Shown: positions 26,711-34,498 of the stretch, piece by piece
Layout: each line of letters begins with the position of its first letter
Position numbering within the stretch: position 1 is the first letter of the stretch
Assembly: GCF_023100805.1 (NCBI RefSeq)
Contig: NZ_CP095855.1
Location: 4,567,001 to 4,631,000, forward strand
Length of the DNA: 64,000 nucleotides
Reading direction: 5' to 3'
DNA from: Chitinophaga filiformis
GTDB taxonomy: Bacteria > Bacteroidota > Bacteroidia > Chitinophagales > Chitinophagaceae
Notes under the pieces: generated by a model
Told to the model about the DNA's origin: nothing
The model's database searches: none
The model's input: only the letters and a program-made list of their open reading frames with translations
Made by a program: the position numbers and the translations under genes

Positions 26711-27199
26711 TCATGAAGATCTCAATACGTCGTATAAGTAGCTGAACAATGAACAGGACGCCAGTATCAATCCAACGAAAAAGAAGAACCTGTTATTCCT
26801 TCGCTTTTTCTTCAGATAATCCTGCACTACAAATAGTTTATTAAGCGTGGCTGTTATATGATCCAATACGCTGTCGTCTTTAATTATATAATCGAACGCG
26901 CCGTTCTTGAGTGATTCTGTTGCGATTTCCGGTTGCTGACGGGAGCTGGCGAAGATCACGAAGATGTCTGAATTAAATCGCTTGATATCTTTCAGTAACT
27001 CCAGCCCGGTCATATCTCCAAGGTCGTGATCCAGCAGCACAATATCCGGCTCATCTGACAGTTGCAGCAGAAAGTCTGTGCCCGATAAGAAGCAGGTAAC
27101 CTTTTCGTATCCCTGCGCCCTGAGGTGCTTATCGTAGGTGGCGAGACAGAATGGATCATCATCTACTACATAAATCTTGCTGTCGAATTTGTTTGCCAT
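26711..27199 (-). CDS. Membrane-anchored single receiver-domain protein
   Basis: 162 residues. Residues 1-125 are a response-regulator receiver (IYVVDDDPFCLA, IVLLDHDLGDMTG with D57, VIFASSR, YIIKDD with the conserved Lys107). The rest is a basic stretch KKKRRNNR followed by one hydrophobic helix (about 137-156: RFFFFVGLILASCSLFSYLY), so the receiver is fixed to the inner membrane by its C-terminus with no output domain. This is unusual; a sink, scaffold or membrane-tethered signalling role is possible. It sits upstream of a glycosyltransferase and in the same neighbourhood as the sigma-54 activator and Hpt gene. Confidence 0.85.
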   Translation of the reverse strand: MANKFDSKIYVVDDDPFCLATYDKHLRAQGYEKVTCFLSGTDFLLQLSDEPDIVLLDHDLGDMTGLELLKDIKRFNSDIFVIFASSRQQPEIATESLKNGAFDYIIKDDSVLDHITATLNKLFVVQDYLKKKRRNNRFFFFVGLILASCSLFSYLYDVLRSS

Positions 27200-27352
27200 A
27201 TTGCGTCGTTTGACTAAGTAGAATCCATTTGGATGCCAGAATGCCAGATCGCTCCAAATCGGCCATGGTGGCTGGTGTCAGGATTGGCATAGGGAGCTGG
27301 AACGTCCATTTGCAGGAAAAAATTCCAAAAAATGGAAAAATAGAGCTGGCTC

Positions 27353-27385
27353 ATAAAAAAAACGTTCCACCGAGGCGGAACGTTT
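27353..27385 (-). terminator. Minus-strand terminator of the DEAD-box helicase gene
   Basis: AAACGTTCC and GGAACGTTT pair with an 8-base loop; on the minus strand the hairpin is followed by eight T residues. Confidence 0.9.
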
Positions 27386-27436
27386 CAGATAATATGATAT
27401 GCAATTACTTTCAGACGGTGGGGATGGCATCCCGAT

Positions 27437-28765
27437 TTATGGTTTTTGCGGGTGGCTATTGCCGCTGCGTTGCCCGTTGTTGCTCTTGCTGCGATGTTGG
27501 GGGGCTTGTCCGCCGCCACGGTGATTGCTACCTGATGGTTTGTGGTTGCGGTTTCCACCACCGGGACGCTTTTTACCGTGTGCCCCTCTGCCTCCGCCGG
27601 AGCGGCCGGTTTTCGGAGTGTATTCAGGTACAGGGCCGAGGGCCGCAGGTACTTCCGCCTTGGTGACTGGTTTTCCCAACACTTCCTCAATCCTGGCAAA
27701 TTTCCGCTGTTCCTTTTCACTGACGATGGTATAGGCGGTGCCATCGGTGGCCGCTCTGGCCGTACGTCCGATACGGTGGATATAGTCTTCCGCATCGTTC
27801 GGGACGTCGTAGTTAACTACCAGGTCAATATCCTCGATGTCGATACCACGGCTCAGGATGTCCGTGGCCACCAGCATTTTCAGTTTCCTGTTTTTAAAGT
27901 CCATGAGCACCTGTTCCCTCTTTTCCTGCTCCAGATCAGAGTGGATCTCTTCGACGGAAAAACGGGCCCTTTTCAGCTCATGGCAAAGCTGTTTTACGTT
28001 CTGCTTGCGGGAACAGAAAATAATGATGCTGCCGAACTGTTTCTGGGACAAGAGGTGCTTCATCAGCGCGATCTTCTGTTCCTCGAAAACGATGAATGCT
28101 TCCTGTACGATCTTCTCCGGCGGTTTGGAGATGGCAATATTGATCTCCTCCGGCTCATGCAGGATCCTGAGGGCCAGTTTCCGGATCTTGTCCGGCATAG
28201 TGGCGGAAAACAGGAGATTTTGCCGCTGTTTGGGCAGAAAGGAGGTGATCTTGATAATATCGTCGTTAAAACCCATGTCCAGCATGCGGTCAGCCTCATC
28301 GAGCACAAGGTACTTGACGGCGTCCAGTTTTACATAGCCCATATTCAGATGGGCGATCATGCGTCCCGGAGTGCAGATCACGATATCCACGCCCGAAGTC
28401 AGCGCCTTCTTTTCCGCAGAGAACAGTGCCCCGTTGCTACCACCATATACGGCAATAGAGCTGACAGATGTAAAATAGGACATACCTTCCAGTGTCTGGG
28501 CAATCTGTACTGCCAGTTCACGAGTGGGTACTATGATCAGTGAGTTGATCTTATGTGTATCGTGAGGCTCAGTAATTAAGCGATGCAGTATGGGCAACAG
28601 AAATGCTGCTGTTTTGCCTGTACCTGTCTGAGCGCAGGCCAGGATGTCTTTCCCGGCAATAATTGGGGGGATAACTTTTTCCTGAACGGGCGTCGCTGTG
28701 GTATATCCCATTGCATCTATTCCATCCAGAACCCGGTCATCCAGGTCAAATTCGTCAAAATACAA
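27437..28765 (-). CDS. DEAD-box RNA helicase (RhlE-like)
   Basis: 442 residues. All core motifs are visible: Q motif (GYTTATPVQEKVIP), I AQTGTGKT, Ia PTRELAVQ, II DEAD, III SAT, IV IIFCSRK, V ATDILSRGID and VI HRIGRTAR. The C-terminal tail (about 375-442) is rich in Gly, Arg, Lys, His and Pro, typical of RNA-binding tails of RhlE-like helicases acting in ribosome assembly, cold adaptation or RNA decay. No ATG precedes motif Q; the frame offers TTG at 28765 and TTG at 28789. The latter lies inside TATTTTTG, a perfect -7 promoter box on the minus strand, so 28765 is preferred. Confidence 0.93.
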   Translation of the reverse strand: MYFDEFDLDDRVLDGIDAMGYTTATPVQEKVIPPIIAGKDILACAQTGTGKTAAFLLPILHRLITEPHDTHKINSLIIVPTRELAVQIAQTLEGMSYFTSVSSIAVYGGSNGALFSAEKKALTSGVDIVICTPGRMIAHLNMGYVKLDAVKYLVLDEADRMLDMGFNDDIIKITSFLPKQRQNLLFSATMPDKIRKLALRILHEPEEINIAISKPPEKIVQEAFIVFEEQKIALMKHLLSQKQFGSIIIFCSRKQNVKQLCHELKRARFSVEEIHSDLEQEKREQVLMDFKNRKLKMLVATDILSRGIDIEDIDLVVNYDVPNDAEDYIHRIGRTARAATDGTAYTIVSEKEQRKFARIEEVLGKPVTKAEVPAALGPVPEYTPKTGRSGGGRGAHGKKRPGGGNRNHKPSGSNHRGGGQAPQHRSKSNNGQRSGNSHPQKP

Positions 28766-28785
28766 AATGCTTATATGGTTTTGAT

Positions 28786-28793
28786 TCAAAAAT
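28786..28793 (-). promoter_or_regulatory. Bacteroidota -7 promoter box TATTTTTG of the helicase gene
   Basis: Minus-strand TATTTTTG matches TAnnTTTG exactly and lies 21 bases before the preferred TTG start, giving a short leader. A second weaker box TATCTTTA lies further upstream. Confidence 0.5.
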
Positions 28794-28835
28794 AATTAGT
28801 TAAAGATACGGAATTGTAATCAGAGCACATACGGT

Positions 28836-29969
28836 ATGTTCTTTGCAGCAAAGGCGGGAATCGAAAAACCGTCTGATATGCTAGAAAATCTCCAGCGGGA
28901 CCTCCGCCTGCCTCCCTTTTTATGGAATATTTTGCTTGGTTTTGCGGCTGTTATCAGCGGCTTGATCATCAAATATCTCGTGTCGGTCATCCTGCGATTT
29001 ACATCGAGAAAGGTTACCAATTATTCATTTGTGAGATCTGTACTGAACCGCCTGGGAACACCGGTCAGCTATTTCCTGCCGGTGCTGATCTTTGATATAG
29101 TGCTGCCGTTTATGGAGTTGGGCAGAAAGCCGATGGCCGTGCTGAGTAAGGCGGTGGAGATTTCCCTCATCGTGTCCTTTGGTTTTATGCTGACCGGCCT
29201 GGTGAAAGTGTTTGAGGACTATATAACACATACTTATGATCTTAAAAAAGAGGATAATCTCCGGGAGAGAAAGATGCGCACGCAGCTGCAGTTTGTGCGT
29301 AAGCTGGCTATCAGCACAATTATGATCCTGACGTTGTGCGCAGTGCTGCTGAGCTTTGACAACCTCCGGAAGATCGGGGCGGGCCTGCTGACCGGAGTAG
29401 GGGTAGGTGGTATCATTGTGGGTTTTGCTGCACAACGTTCCCTGTCCAATTTCCTGGCGGGGATGCAGATCGCTTTTACACAGCCTATCCGTATTGACGA
29501 TGTGCTGGTGGTAGAAGGTGAATGGGGCAGAGTGGAAGAGATCACGCTCACCTATGTGGTACTGGGTATCTGGGACCAGCGCAAGCTGATCCTGCCCATC
29601 AATTATTTCATAGAGAAGCCGTTTCAGAACTGGACGCGCACCGGGTCTGCCATACTGGGCACTGCTTTCCTGTACCTGGATTATACAGCGCCTGTCGACC
29701 TGCTGCGCGAAGAATTTGAACGACTGCTGAAAGATCAGCCACTATGGGATAAACGGGTAAAGGCCCTGCAAGTCACCAATATTACCGAACAGACAGTGGA
29801 GATCCGTATGCTGGTGAGTGCCAACAGTTCGGGTAAGGCTTTTGACCTGCGATGTTATTTACGTGAGAAAATGCTGGCTTTCATACAGGAGCATCATGCA
29901 TACTGCCTGCCGAGGAAGCGTGCTATTCTGGAAGGAGGAGAACGTCCGCTGATAGCGAATCAGGGATGA
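28836..29969 (+). CDS. MscS-family mechanosensitive ion channel
   Basis: 377 residues with about four membrane helices, the pore helix VGVGGIIVGFAAQRSLSNFLAG and the following beta domain FTQPIRIDDVLVVEGEWGRVEEITLTYVVL, which are the hallmark of small-conductance mechanosensitive channels. The soluble C-terminal part (about 255-370) completes the vestibule. It protects cells against hypo-osmotic shock. The ATG at 28836 is used; an in-frame ATG at 28878 is an alternative because the 28836 start is close to the divergent helicase promoter. Its last 10 bases overlap the convergent VOC gene. Confidence 0.92.
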   Translation: MFFAAKAGIEKPSDMLENLQRDLRLPPFLWNILLGFAAVISGLIIKYLVSVILRFTSRKVTNYSFVRSVLNRLGTPVSYFLPVLIFDIVLPFMELGRKPMAVLSKAVEISLIVSFGFMLTGLVKVFEDYITHTYDLKKEDNLRERKMRTQLQFVRKLAISTIMILTLCAVLLSFDNLRKIGAGLLTGVGVGGIIVGFAAQRSLSNFLAGMQIAFTQPIRIDDVLVVEGEWGRVEEITLTYVVLGIWDQRKLILPINYFIEKPFQNWTRTGSAILGTAFLYLDYTAPVDLLREEFERLLKDQPLWDKRVKALQVTNITEQTVEIRMLVSANSSGKAFDLRCYLREKMLAFIQEHHAYCLPRKRAILEGGERPLIANQG

Positions 29970-30421
29970 TCGTCATTGATCTCTACCCAGTAGCCGTCGG
30001 GATCGGTGAAATATATCTGTTTTACGCCGTCCACACGGAGGGTAGGCTTATCTGCCTCACCTTTCCAGCTCTCGAAGGGGATGTGATGCTGCCGCAGGCG
30101 TTGCATAAATTCCTCTACTGAGGGAACGCTGAAGCAGAGATGGGAGTTTTTGTCGTGGGAAACAATTTCCTTCGCTCCTGATATAATGTGCAGGTGGCTG
30201 TGCTCAGCTACCTTGAACCAGGTATGGCGACCATCATGAAATGGCTCGGGGATGGTATCTATCTGGATAATATCCCTGTAAAAGGCTGTGCTCTTTTCCA
30301 GGTTAAAAACATAAAGCGCTATATGATTTAACATAGCGCTTTTCCGCTGGGCGAACGTTGGTATACCGGAGATGATCATAACAGCCACCAGTAAAAGGCA
30401 TTGTGGAATCCGTCTTTTCAT
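29960..30421 (-). CDS. Exported VOC (glyoxalase-fold) protein
   Basis: 153 residues. A signal peptide (about 1-24, ending PTFAQ) precedes one vicinal-oxygen-chelate domain: MLNHIALYVFNLEKSTAFYRDIIQ, HLHIIS, HLCFSVPSVEEF, and VKQIYFTDPDGYWVEIND. The His in LNHIALYV and the Glu in YWVEIND are at the usual metal positions. Export is uncommon for this fold, so the substrate is likely periplasmic or at the surface. It is the third gene of the minus-strand operon that starts at 34026, and overlaps the 3' end of the MscS gene by 10 bp. Confidence 0.87.
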   Translation of the reverse strand: MKRRIPQCLLLVAVMIISGIPTFAQRKSAMLNHIALYVFNLEKSTAFYRDIIQIDTIPEPFHDGRHTWFKVAEHSHLHIISGAKEIVSHDKNSHLCFSVPSVEEFMQRLRQHHIPFESWKGEADKPTLRVDGVKQIYFTDPDGYWVEINDDHP

Positions 30422-30433
30422 GCTCCAATATAC

Positions 30434-30991
30434 TTATTGGGAATCAAATTTTATGAATTTTCTGCTCACTTTGATGCCCGTGTTCAGGAATAAGGTAACT
30501 ACATATACGCCGGGATAGAACTTGCTGACATCGACGTCACGTTCAAATCTGGTGCCTGTTCCCGGGGTACGGGCTATTCCCTTTTCGGTGTACACAGTAT
30601 TCCCGCCAATGCCTAAAATACGGATATCTATCGTTTTTGTGGAAAGGGTATCCATCATATAAACGATCGTCAGTTTGGGCGTTGTTACAATAGGGTTGGG
30701 ATACAACACCATGTCATTATCTTTCAGTACTAGCAGGTTCTGAAGCGGGGGCTGCAGGAATCCTTGTGTAAGCATAGCCACCTCCGGATATGTGATAGTT
30801 TTCACAGCAATATCGCCTGCAGTCCAGTCCAGGTCAAGTCCCCCTTCGAACTGGGGGCCAATTTCGTAGGTGATGTTTTTGCCTGTGCTTGTTATTACCT
30901 GCCTTTCAAGGTACTGTGCGTGCGCCGCTCCGGAAACCAGGAGGGACGCACACACAGCATTAGCGGCAAATATTTTTCTGATGACTGTCAT
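30434..30991 (-). CDS. Secreted protein with T9SS type A sorting domain
   Basis: 185 residues. A signal peptide (1-26, ending AAHAQ) is followed by a short region (27-90) and a type A C-terminal sorting domain from about residue 95: VLYPNPIVTTPKLTIVYMM, then FYPGVYVVTLFLNTGIKVSRKFIKFDSQ, including the conserved YPNP start and the basic ending. The cargo is therefore moved across the outer membrane by the T9SS. The mature part is small and matches no family. It begins 2 bp after the stop of the OmpA-repeat gene, so both belong to one operon. Confidence 0.85.
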   Translation of the reverse strand: MTVIRKIFAANAVCASLLVSGAAHAQYLERQVITSTGKNITYEIGPQFEGGLDLDWTAGDIAVKTITYPEVAMLTQGFLQPPLQNLLVLKDNDMVLYPNPIVTTPKLTIVYMMDTLSTKTIDIRILGIGGNTVYTEKGIARTPGTGTRFERDVDVSKFYPGVYVVTLFLNTGIKVSRKFIKFDSQ

Positions 30992-30993
30992 TG

Positions 30994-33900
30994 TTAAGGT
31001 TTTTCTTCAGTAAGGATTTCCATTTCCACCCTTCTGTTCTTTCCTTTGGAAGCCCTGCTGTCGTTGGCAGCGAGTGGTTTCGTTTGTCCATACCCTTTAG
31101 CGGTAATTCTGGCAGCGGCAACGCCTTTGCTAACCAGGTATTGTTTTACCGCTTCTGCTCTTTTTTCTGATAAAGTCTGGTTAAATGCCTCGGTTCCTTC
31201 ATTGTCGGTATGTCCGCTCAGCGACAGGTGCCATTCGGGGTGCGCCTGCAGCAGGTTGGCCATTTTTTCGAGCGAAGGCAGTGATGCAGTAGCGATATCT
31301 GCTTTCGCGCTGGCAAACTGAAGGTTGGAGAATGCTGTATTGATAACTTCTTTTTCTGTTGTTTTCAGCGCTACTGTTTTAAGGGCCGGCTGCGCGGTAG
31401 TCGCCGGAACGTCAGGAGTAGCAGCAGTAGATGCTTCCATTACCGGTAAGGGGCCCGGACCAACAGGGAAACGTCTGTCTGAGTAAGGGAGCACTGTTCC
31501 GTCGGGCAGTACTTCATCCGCACGGGATGCTACGATCTGCCAGGTGAAAGGAACATTTGATTTGCCGCCCTGTAATTCTTTTACATCGAATCCTTTGGCT
31601 GATTTATTTGTCACGTATACGCCGTTACATTCACCTTCCAGCTGGATGAACACTTTCATGGGGTGTTTGGCGTCTACGCGGATCACTTTTGTAAGCAGGC
31701 CTTCGAGGTCAATATGAGCAGCACCATCTTTGAGCTCACCGGTTCCAAAGTCCTGGAAGAGCACTTCAGGCGCCTCTGTACAGAACAGGAGGCGGTTTTC
31801 ACCTGCGGCGTCTTTTACCACAGTTGATTTGGTCCCGTTGGAGATCAGGCCATAGATACCGCTGGAATTAGCTCCGGCCAGGTAAGTATATACATGTGTT
31901 GCGGTGATACCAGTACCAAACTGGAAAACGCCGCCCCAACGGTCGATGTCAGTAGCGTTACCTTTCGCAAAACCATGCACGCCTACTCCAGTGTTCAACC
32001 CGCCTGCAGAACCGGCTATACCAGCGCCACCGATCGGATATACCACTACCTCGTTGTTACCGCCGCCAACTACGCCAATACCATTGGTAGCTGTTGTTCC
32101 AAAGCCAACCACACCTGCACGGGTACCAATGCCCATCATACCACCCCCAATCGTAGGAGGGTTTGTGAAGAGGTCTGGTTTCAGGTTGTTACCTATACCA
32201 ACCACACCATAACCGGAGGCGTGGGTGGAAGAACCCATCACACCGGCAGACCTTACCTCTGTTGTTGGTTTATAAGGGGAGTTTGTAGTACCCTCCACAC
32301 CCAGACCACCGTTGGTGGAAGAGTTGGTTCCTTTTACACCTTGTATGTAACGGGAAGTACCCAGTCCCAGAACGGCAGGGCCGAAAGCTGTAGAGCCTTT
32401 TACACCAGGACCGCTACCGAAGTTATATCCCGCTATACCAGCGCCCGTACTACTGTTCGCATAACCGACTATACCATTGGCGTAATTCGGATCGCCATTG
32501 ATAATACCAGTAGGCACCTCACTCGAGAATACGGTTAATACGGCTTTACCAACCTGCGCACCCGCATCGTCCGTACCGTTTAAGATGGTCACTGGCTTAT
32601 CGGGGAAGGTACGGAGCCTCTCATATGAAGGGGCAGTACCACCAGCCTTTATAATGAATGGATTATCATCTACAGTACCGATAAAGTCAAGCGCGGGGTT
32701 TGTGTCTTTGTTGCCTCTTATGAGCCAGGCCCTGCTTGATGACTTTACGGTATCGGCATTTGCAGTTGTTGTCAGGCCTATTGAACCGTTATCGAGATAT
32801 TCCAGCGCAGAGAGGTTCCATCCTGTACCATCCTGTGCCATGATCTGCCAGGTGCCGGTGCTATCGTAGATGTAAGCTTTTCTGTCTGCACTGTTATAAT
32901 AGGCCTGATTTACCAGGGGATCGGCAGGAGCGGCCGTTAAAGTACCCAGCCAGCTGATCGAAACCGCGGTTGAGCCATCCTGCGCCAGTACATGCCAGGT
33001 GCCGGTACCGGTAGTATCGTAGATATAGGATTTTTTGTCGGTGCTATTATAATAAGCCTGATTCTGCGACGGAGTAGCGGGTGGCGTAGCCAGTGTGCCC
33101 AGCCAGCTGATAGAGGTACCCGAGATGCCATCCTGTGTCAGGATCTGCCAGCTGCCGGTGCCGGTGGTGTCGTAGATATAGGATTTTTTGTCTGTTGTAT
33201 TGTAGTAAGCCTGGTTTATAGCAGGACTGGCGGGTGGCGTTGCCAGGGACCCCAGCCAGCTGATGCCCGTTCCAACACCGTTCTGACCACTTTCAGAGAA
33301 AACCTGCCAGGCGGAACCATCATATATATATGCTTTCCGGTCTGTCAGGTCGTAATAAGCCTGGTTGACGCCGGGACTGGAAGGTGCTGATGTAAATGAG
33401 CCCAGCCAGGAGATGGATGTACCTGGTAAACCGTCCTGGGCCATAATATTCCAGGTGCCGGTAGCGCCGGTAGTATCGTAAATGTATGAGCGTTTATCTG
33501 TACTGTTATAATATGCCTGACCTGCAGCAGGTGTTGCCGGTGGCGCTGTGAGCGTACCCAGCCATTCAATGCTGACCAGGGTATTACCACCGCCGCTGCC
33601 GCCGGAGCCGCCATTAGCTGCATAAAGTGCATAAGGTACCGCCATGAATGGCATTACACCCATTGGCACAAAGTCATTTGTTCCATGTATGTCCAGGTCT
33701 ACCCTCAGGTACTGGTTACCTCTGCTCCAGGGAATGGTTTTGAAATCCCCCACTTCAGGAGTACCGGTACCTATCACCAGGGAGAAGAGACCCTGGCTAT
33801 TGGTTGTGGTCGAATGCTTTTCAGTGTACAGGGGATTACCATCGGGGCTACCATCCAGGATACTGAATTTTACCTGTATTGCCTGCAGGCCAATTACAGC

Positions 33901-34026
33901 ACCCTTAGGGTTTTCCCTGGCGATTGCCTGGTAGTTGATACCCCACAATCCACTTTGCTGTGCTTTCGCGACGAAGCTGGAACAGACGAAAATAGGAACT
34001 AATAAAATGAGTAAAATTGCTTTCAT
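30994..34026 (-). CDS. Large exported repeat protein with C-terminal OmpA domain
   Basis: 1010 residues. Signal peptide 1-23 (ending VAKAQ). The N-terminal domain (about 25-140) contains GLWGINYQAIARENPKGAVIG and PMGVMPFMAVPYALYA, as in Bacteroidota tail-fibre or adhesin-like proteins. Then come a Gly-Ser linker, five repeats of about 51 residues (WLGTLATPPATP.., NQAYYNSTDKKSYIYD; 32827-33573), a Gly-rich beta-helix-like region (about 500-740) and an OmpA domain at about 905-1008 (LSLSGHTDNEGTEAFNQTLS). It probably sits on the peptidoglycan and projects a fibre. The T9SS cargo and VOC genes follow 2 and 12 bp apart. The ATG at 34026 is chosen on the signal peptide. Confidence 0.85.
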   Translation of the reverse strand: MKAILLILLVPIFVCSSFVAKAQQSGLWGINYQAIARENPKGAVIGLQAIQVKFSILDGSPDGNPLYTEKHSTTTNSQGLFSLVIGTGTPEVGDFKTIPWSRGNQYLRVDLDIHGTNDFVPMGVMPFMAVPYALYAANGGSGGSGGGNTLVSIEWLGTLTAPPATPAAGQAYYNSTDKRSYIYDTTGATGTWNIMAQDGLPGTSISWLGSFTSAPSSPGVNQAYYDLTDRKAYIYDGSAWQVFSESGQNGVGTGISWLGSLATPPASPAINQAYYNTTDKKSYIYDTTGTGSWQILTQDGISGTSISWLGTLATPPATPSQNQAYYNSTDKKSYIYDTTGTGTWHVLAQDGSTAVSISWLGTLTAAPADPLVNQAYYNSADRKAYIYDSTGTWQIMAQDGTGWNLSALEYLDNGSIGLTTTANADTVKSSSRAWLIRGNKDTNPALDFIGTVDDNPFIIKAGGTAPSYERLRTFPDKPVTILNGTDDAGAQVGKAVLTVFSSEVPTGIINGDPNYANGIVGYANSSTGAGIAGYNFGSGPGVKGSTAFGPAVLGLGTSRYIQGVKGTNSSTNGGLGVEGTTNSPYKPTTEVRSAGVMGSSTHASGYGVVGIGNNLKPDLFTNPPTIGGGMMGIGTRAGVVGFGTTATNGIGVVGGGNNEVVVYPIGGAGIAGSAGGLNTGVGVHGFAKGNATDIDRWGGVFQFGTGITATHVYTYLAGANSSGIYGLISNGTKSTVVKDAAGENRLLFCTEAPEVLFQDFGTGELKDGAAHIDLEGLLTKVIRVDAKHPMKVFIQLEGECNGVYVTNKSAKGFDVKELQGGKSNVPFTWQIVASRADEVLPDGTVLPYSDRRFPVGPGPLPVMEASTAATPDVPATTAQPALKTVALKTTEKEVINTAFSNLQFASAKADIATASLPSLEKMANLLQAHPEWHLSLSGHTDNEGTEAFNQTLSEKRAEAVKQYLVSKGVAAARITAKGYGQTKPLAANDSRASKGKNRRVEMEILTEEKP

Positions 34027-34498
34027 CTCATACAAGTTATAACAGTAATAAGGCTATAAGTATATAATATTATATTATATCTTATATTATAAATAAAGTA
34101 AAGATATGATTTATATTCTATTTATTCTTATTTTAATGTATTGCCTGCACCAACCTGCTACACGTTGGATGTAGAAATGAAGGGTTTATACTCATTTCTC
34201 CTTATATTTTTACAACTTTCGTAGTATATGAACTGAAAGAAAACTTTAAGTGGAAAGGGGTTATATGTTGATTATCAATCGTGAATGAATTAACCGGGTT
34301 TCAGTGCTTATACTCAATTCCCAGCGCTTCCCCAAAACGTGTTAGCATATTTAAAAAGATAGTCTTATAGCGTATAACCTGACTAATTACAGCACATAAC
34401 ACATAGCGAATTATTTACATGGAATGGGCCTGACCCGGCTTATCCTTCGTTTTCTCCATTCTGCTCCGTATATTGCCTGTCTAAAGGAATTTTGAGAT
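34027..34498. other. Divergent intergenic region
   Basis: 472 bp between the OmpA-repeat gene and the GH92 gene. The part near 34060-34140 is strongly A+T-rich with TATA-like repeats and probably holds the promoter of the minus-strand operon. I see no gene, no clean -7 box and no strong hairpin in the remainder. Confidence 0.5.

Noticed and set aside
27219..27330. Sigma-54 promoter upstream of the receiver gene
   Set aside because: GG and GC elements are present (TGGCAT...GC) but the spacing is not the required 10 bases.
27229..27666. 145-codon plus-strand frame
   Set aside because: It overlaps the DEAD-box helicase gene and its terminator on the opposite strand; shadow frame.
32827..33573. 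DNA tandem repeats of about 153 bp
   Set aside because: They lie inside the open OmpA-repeat gene and encode protein repeats; not a separate satellite.
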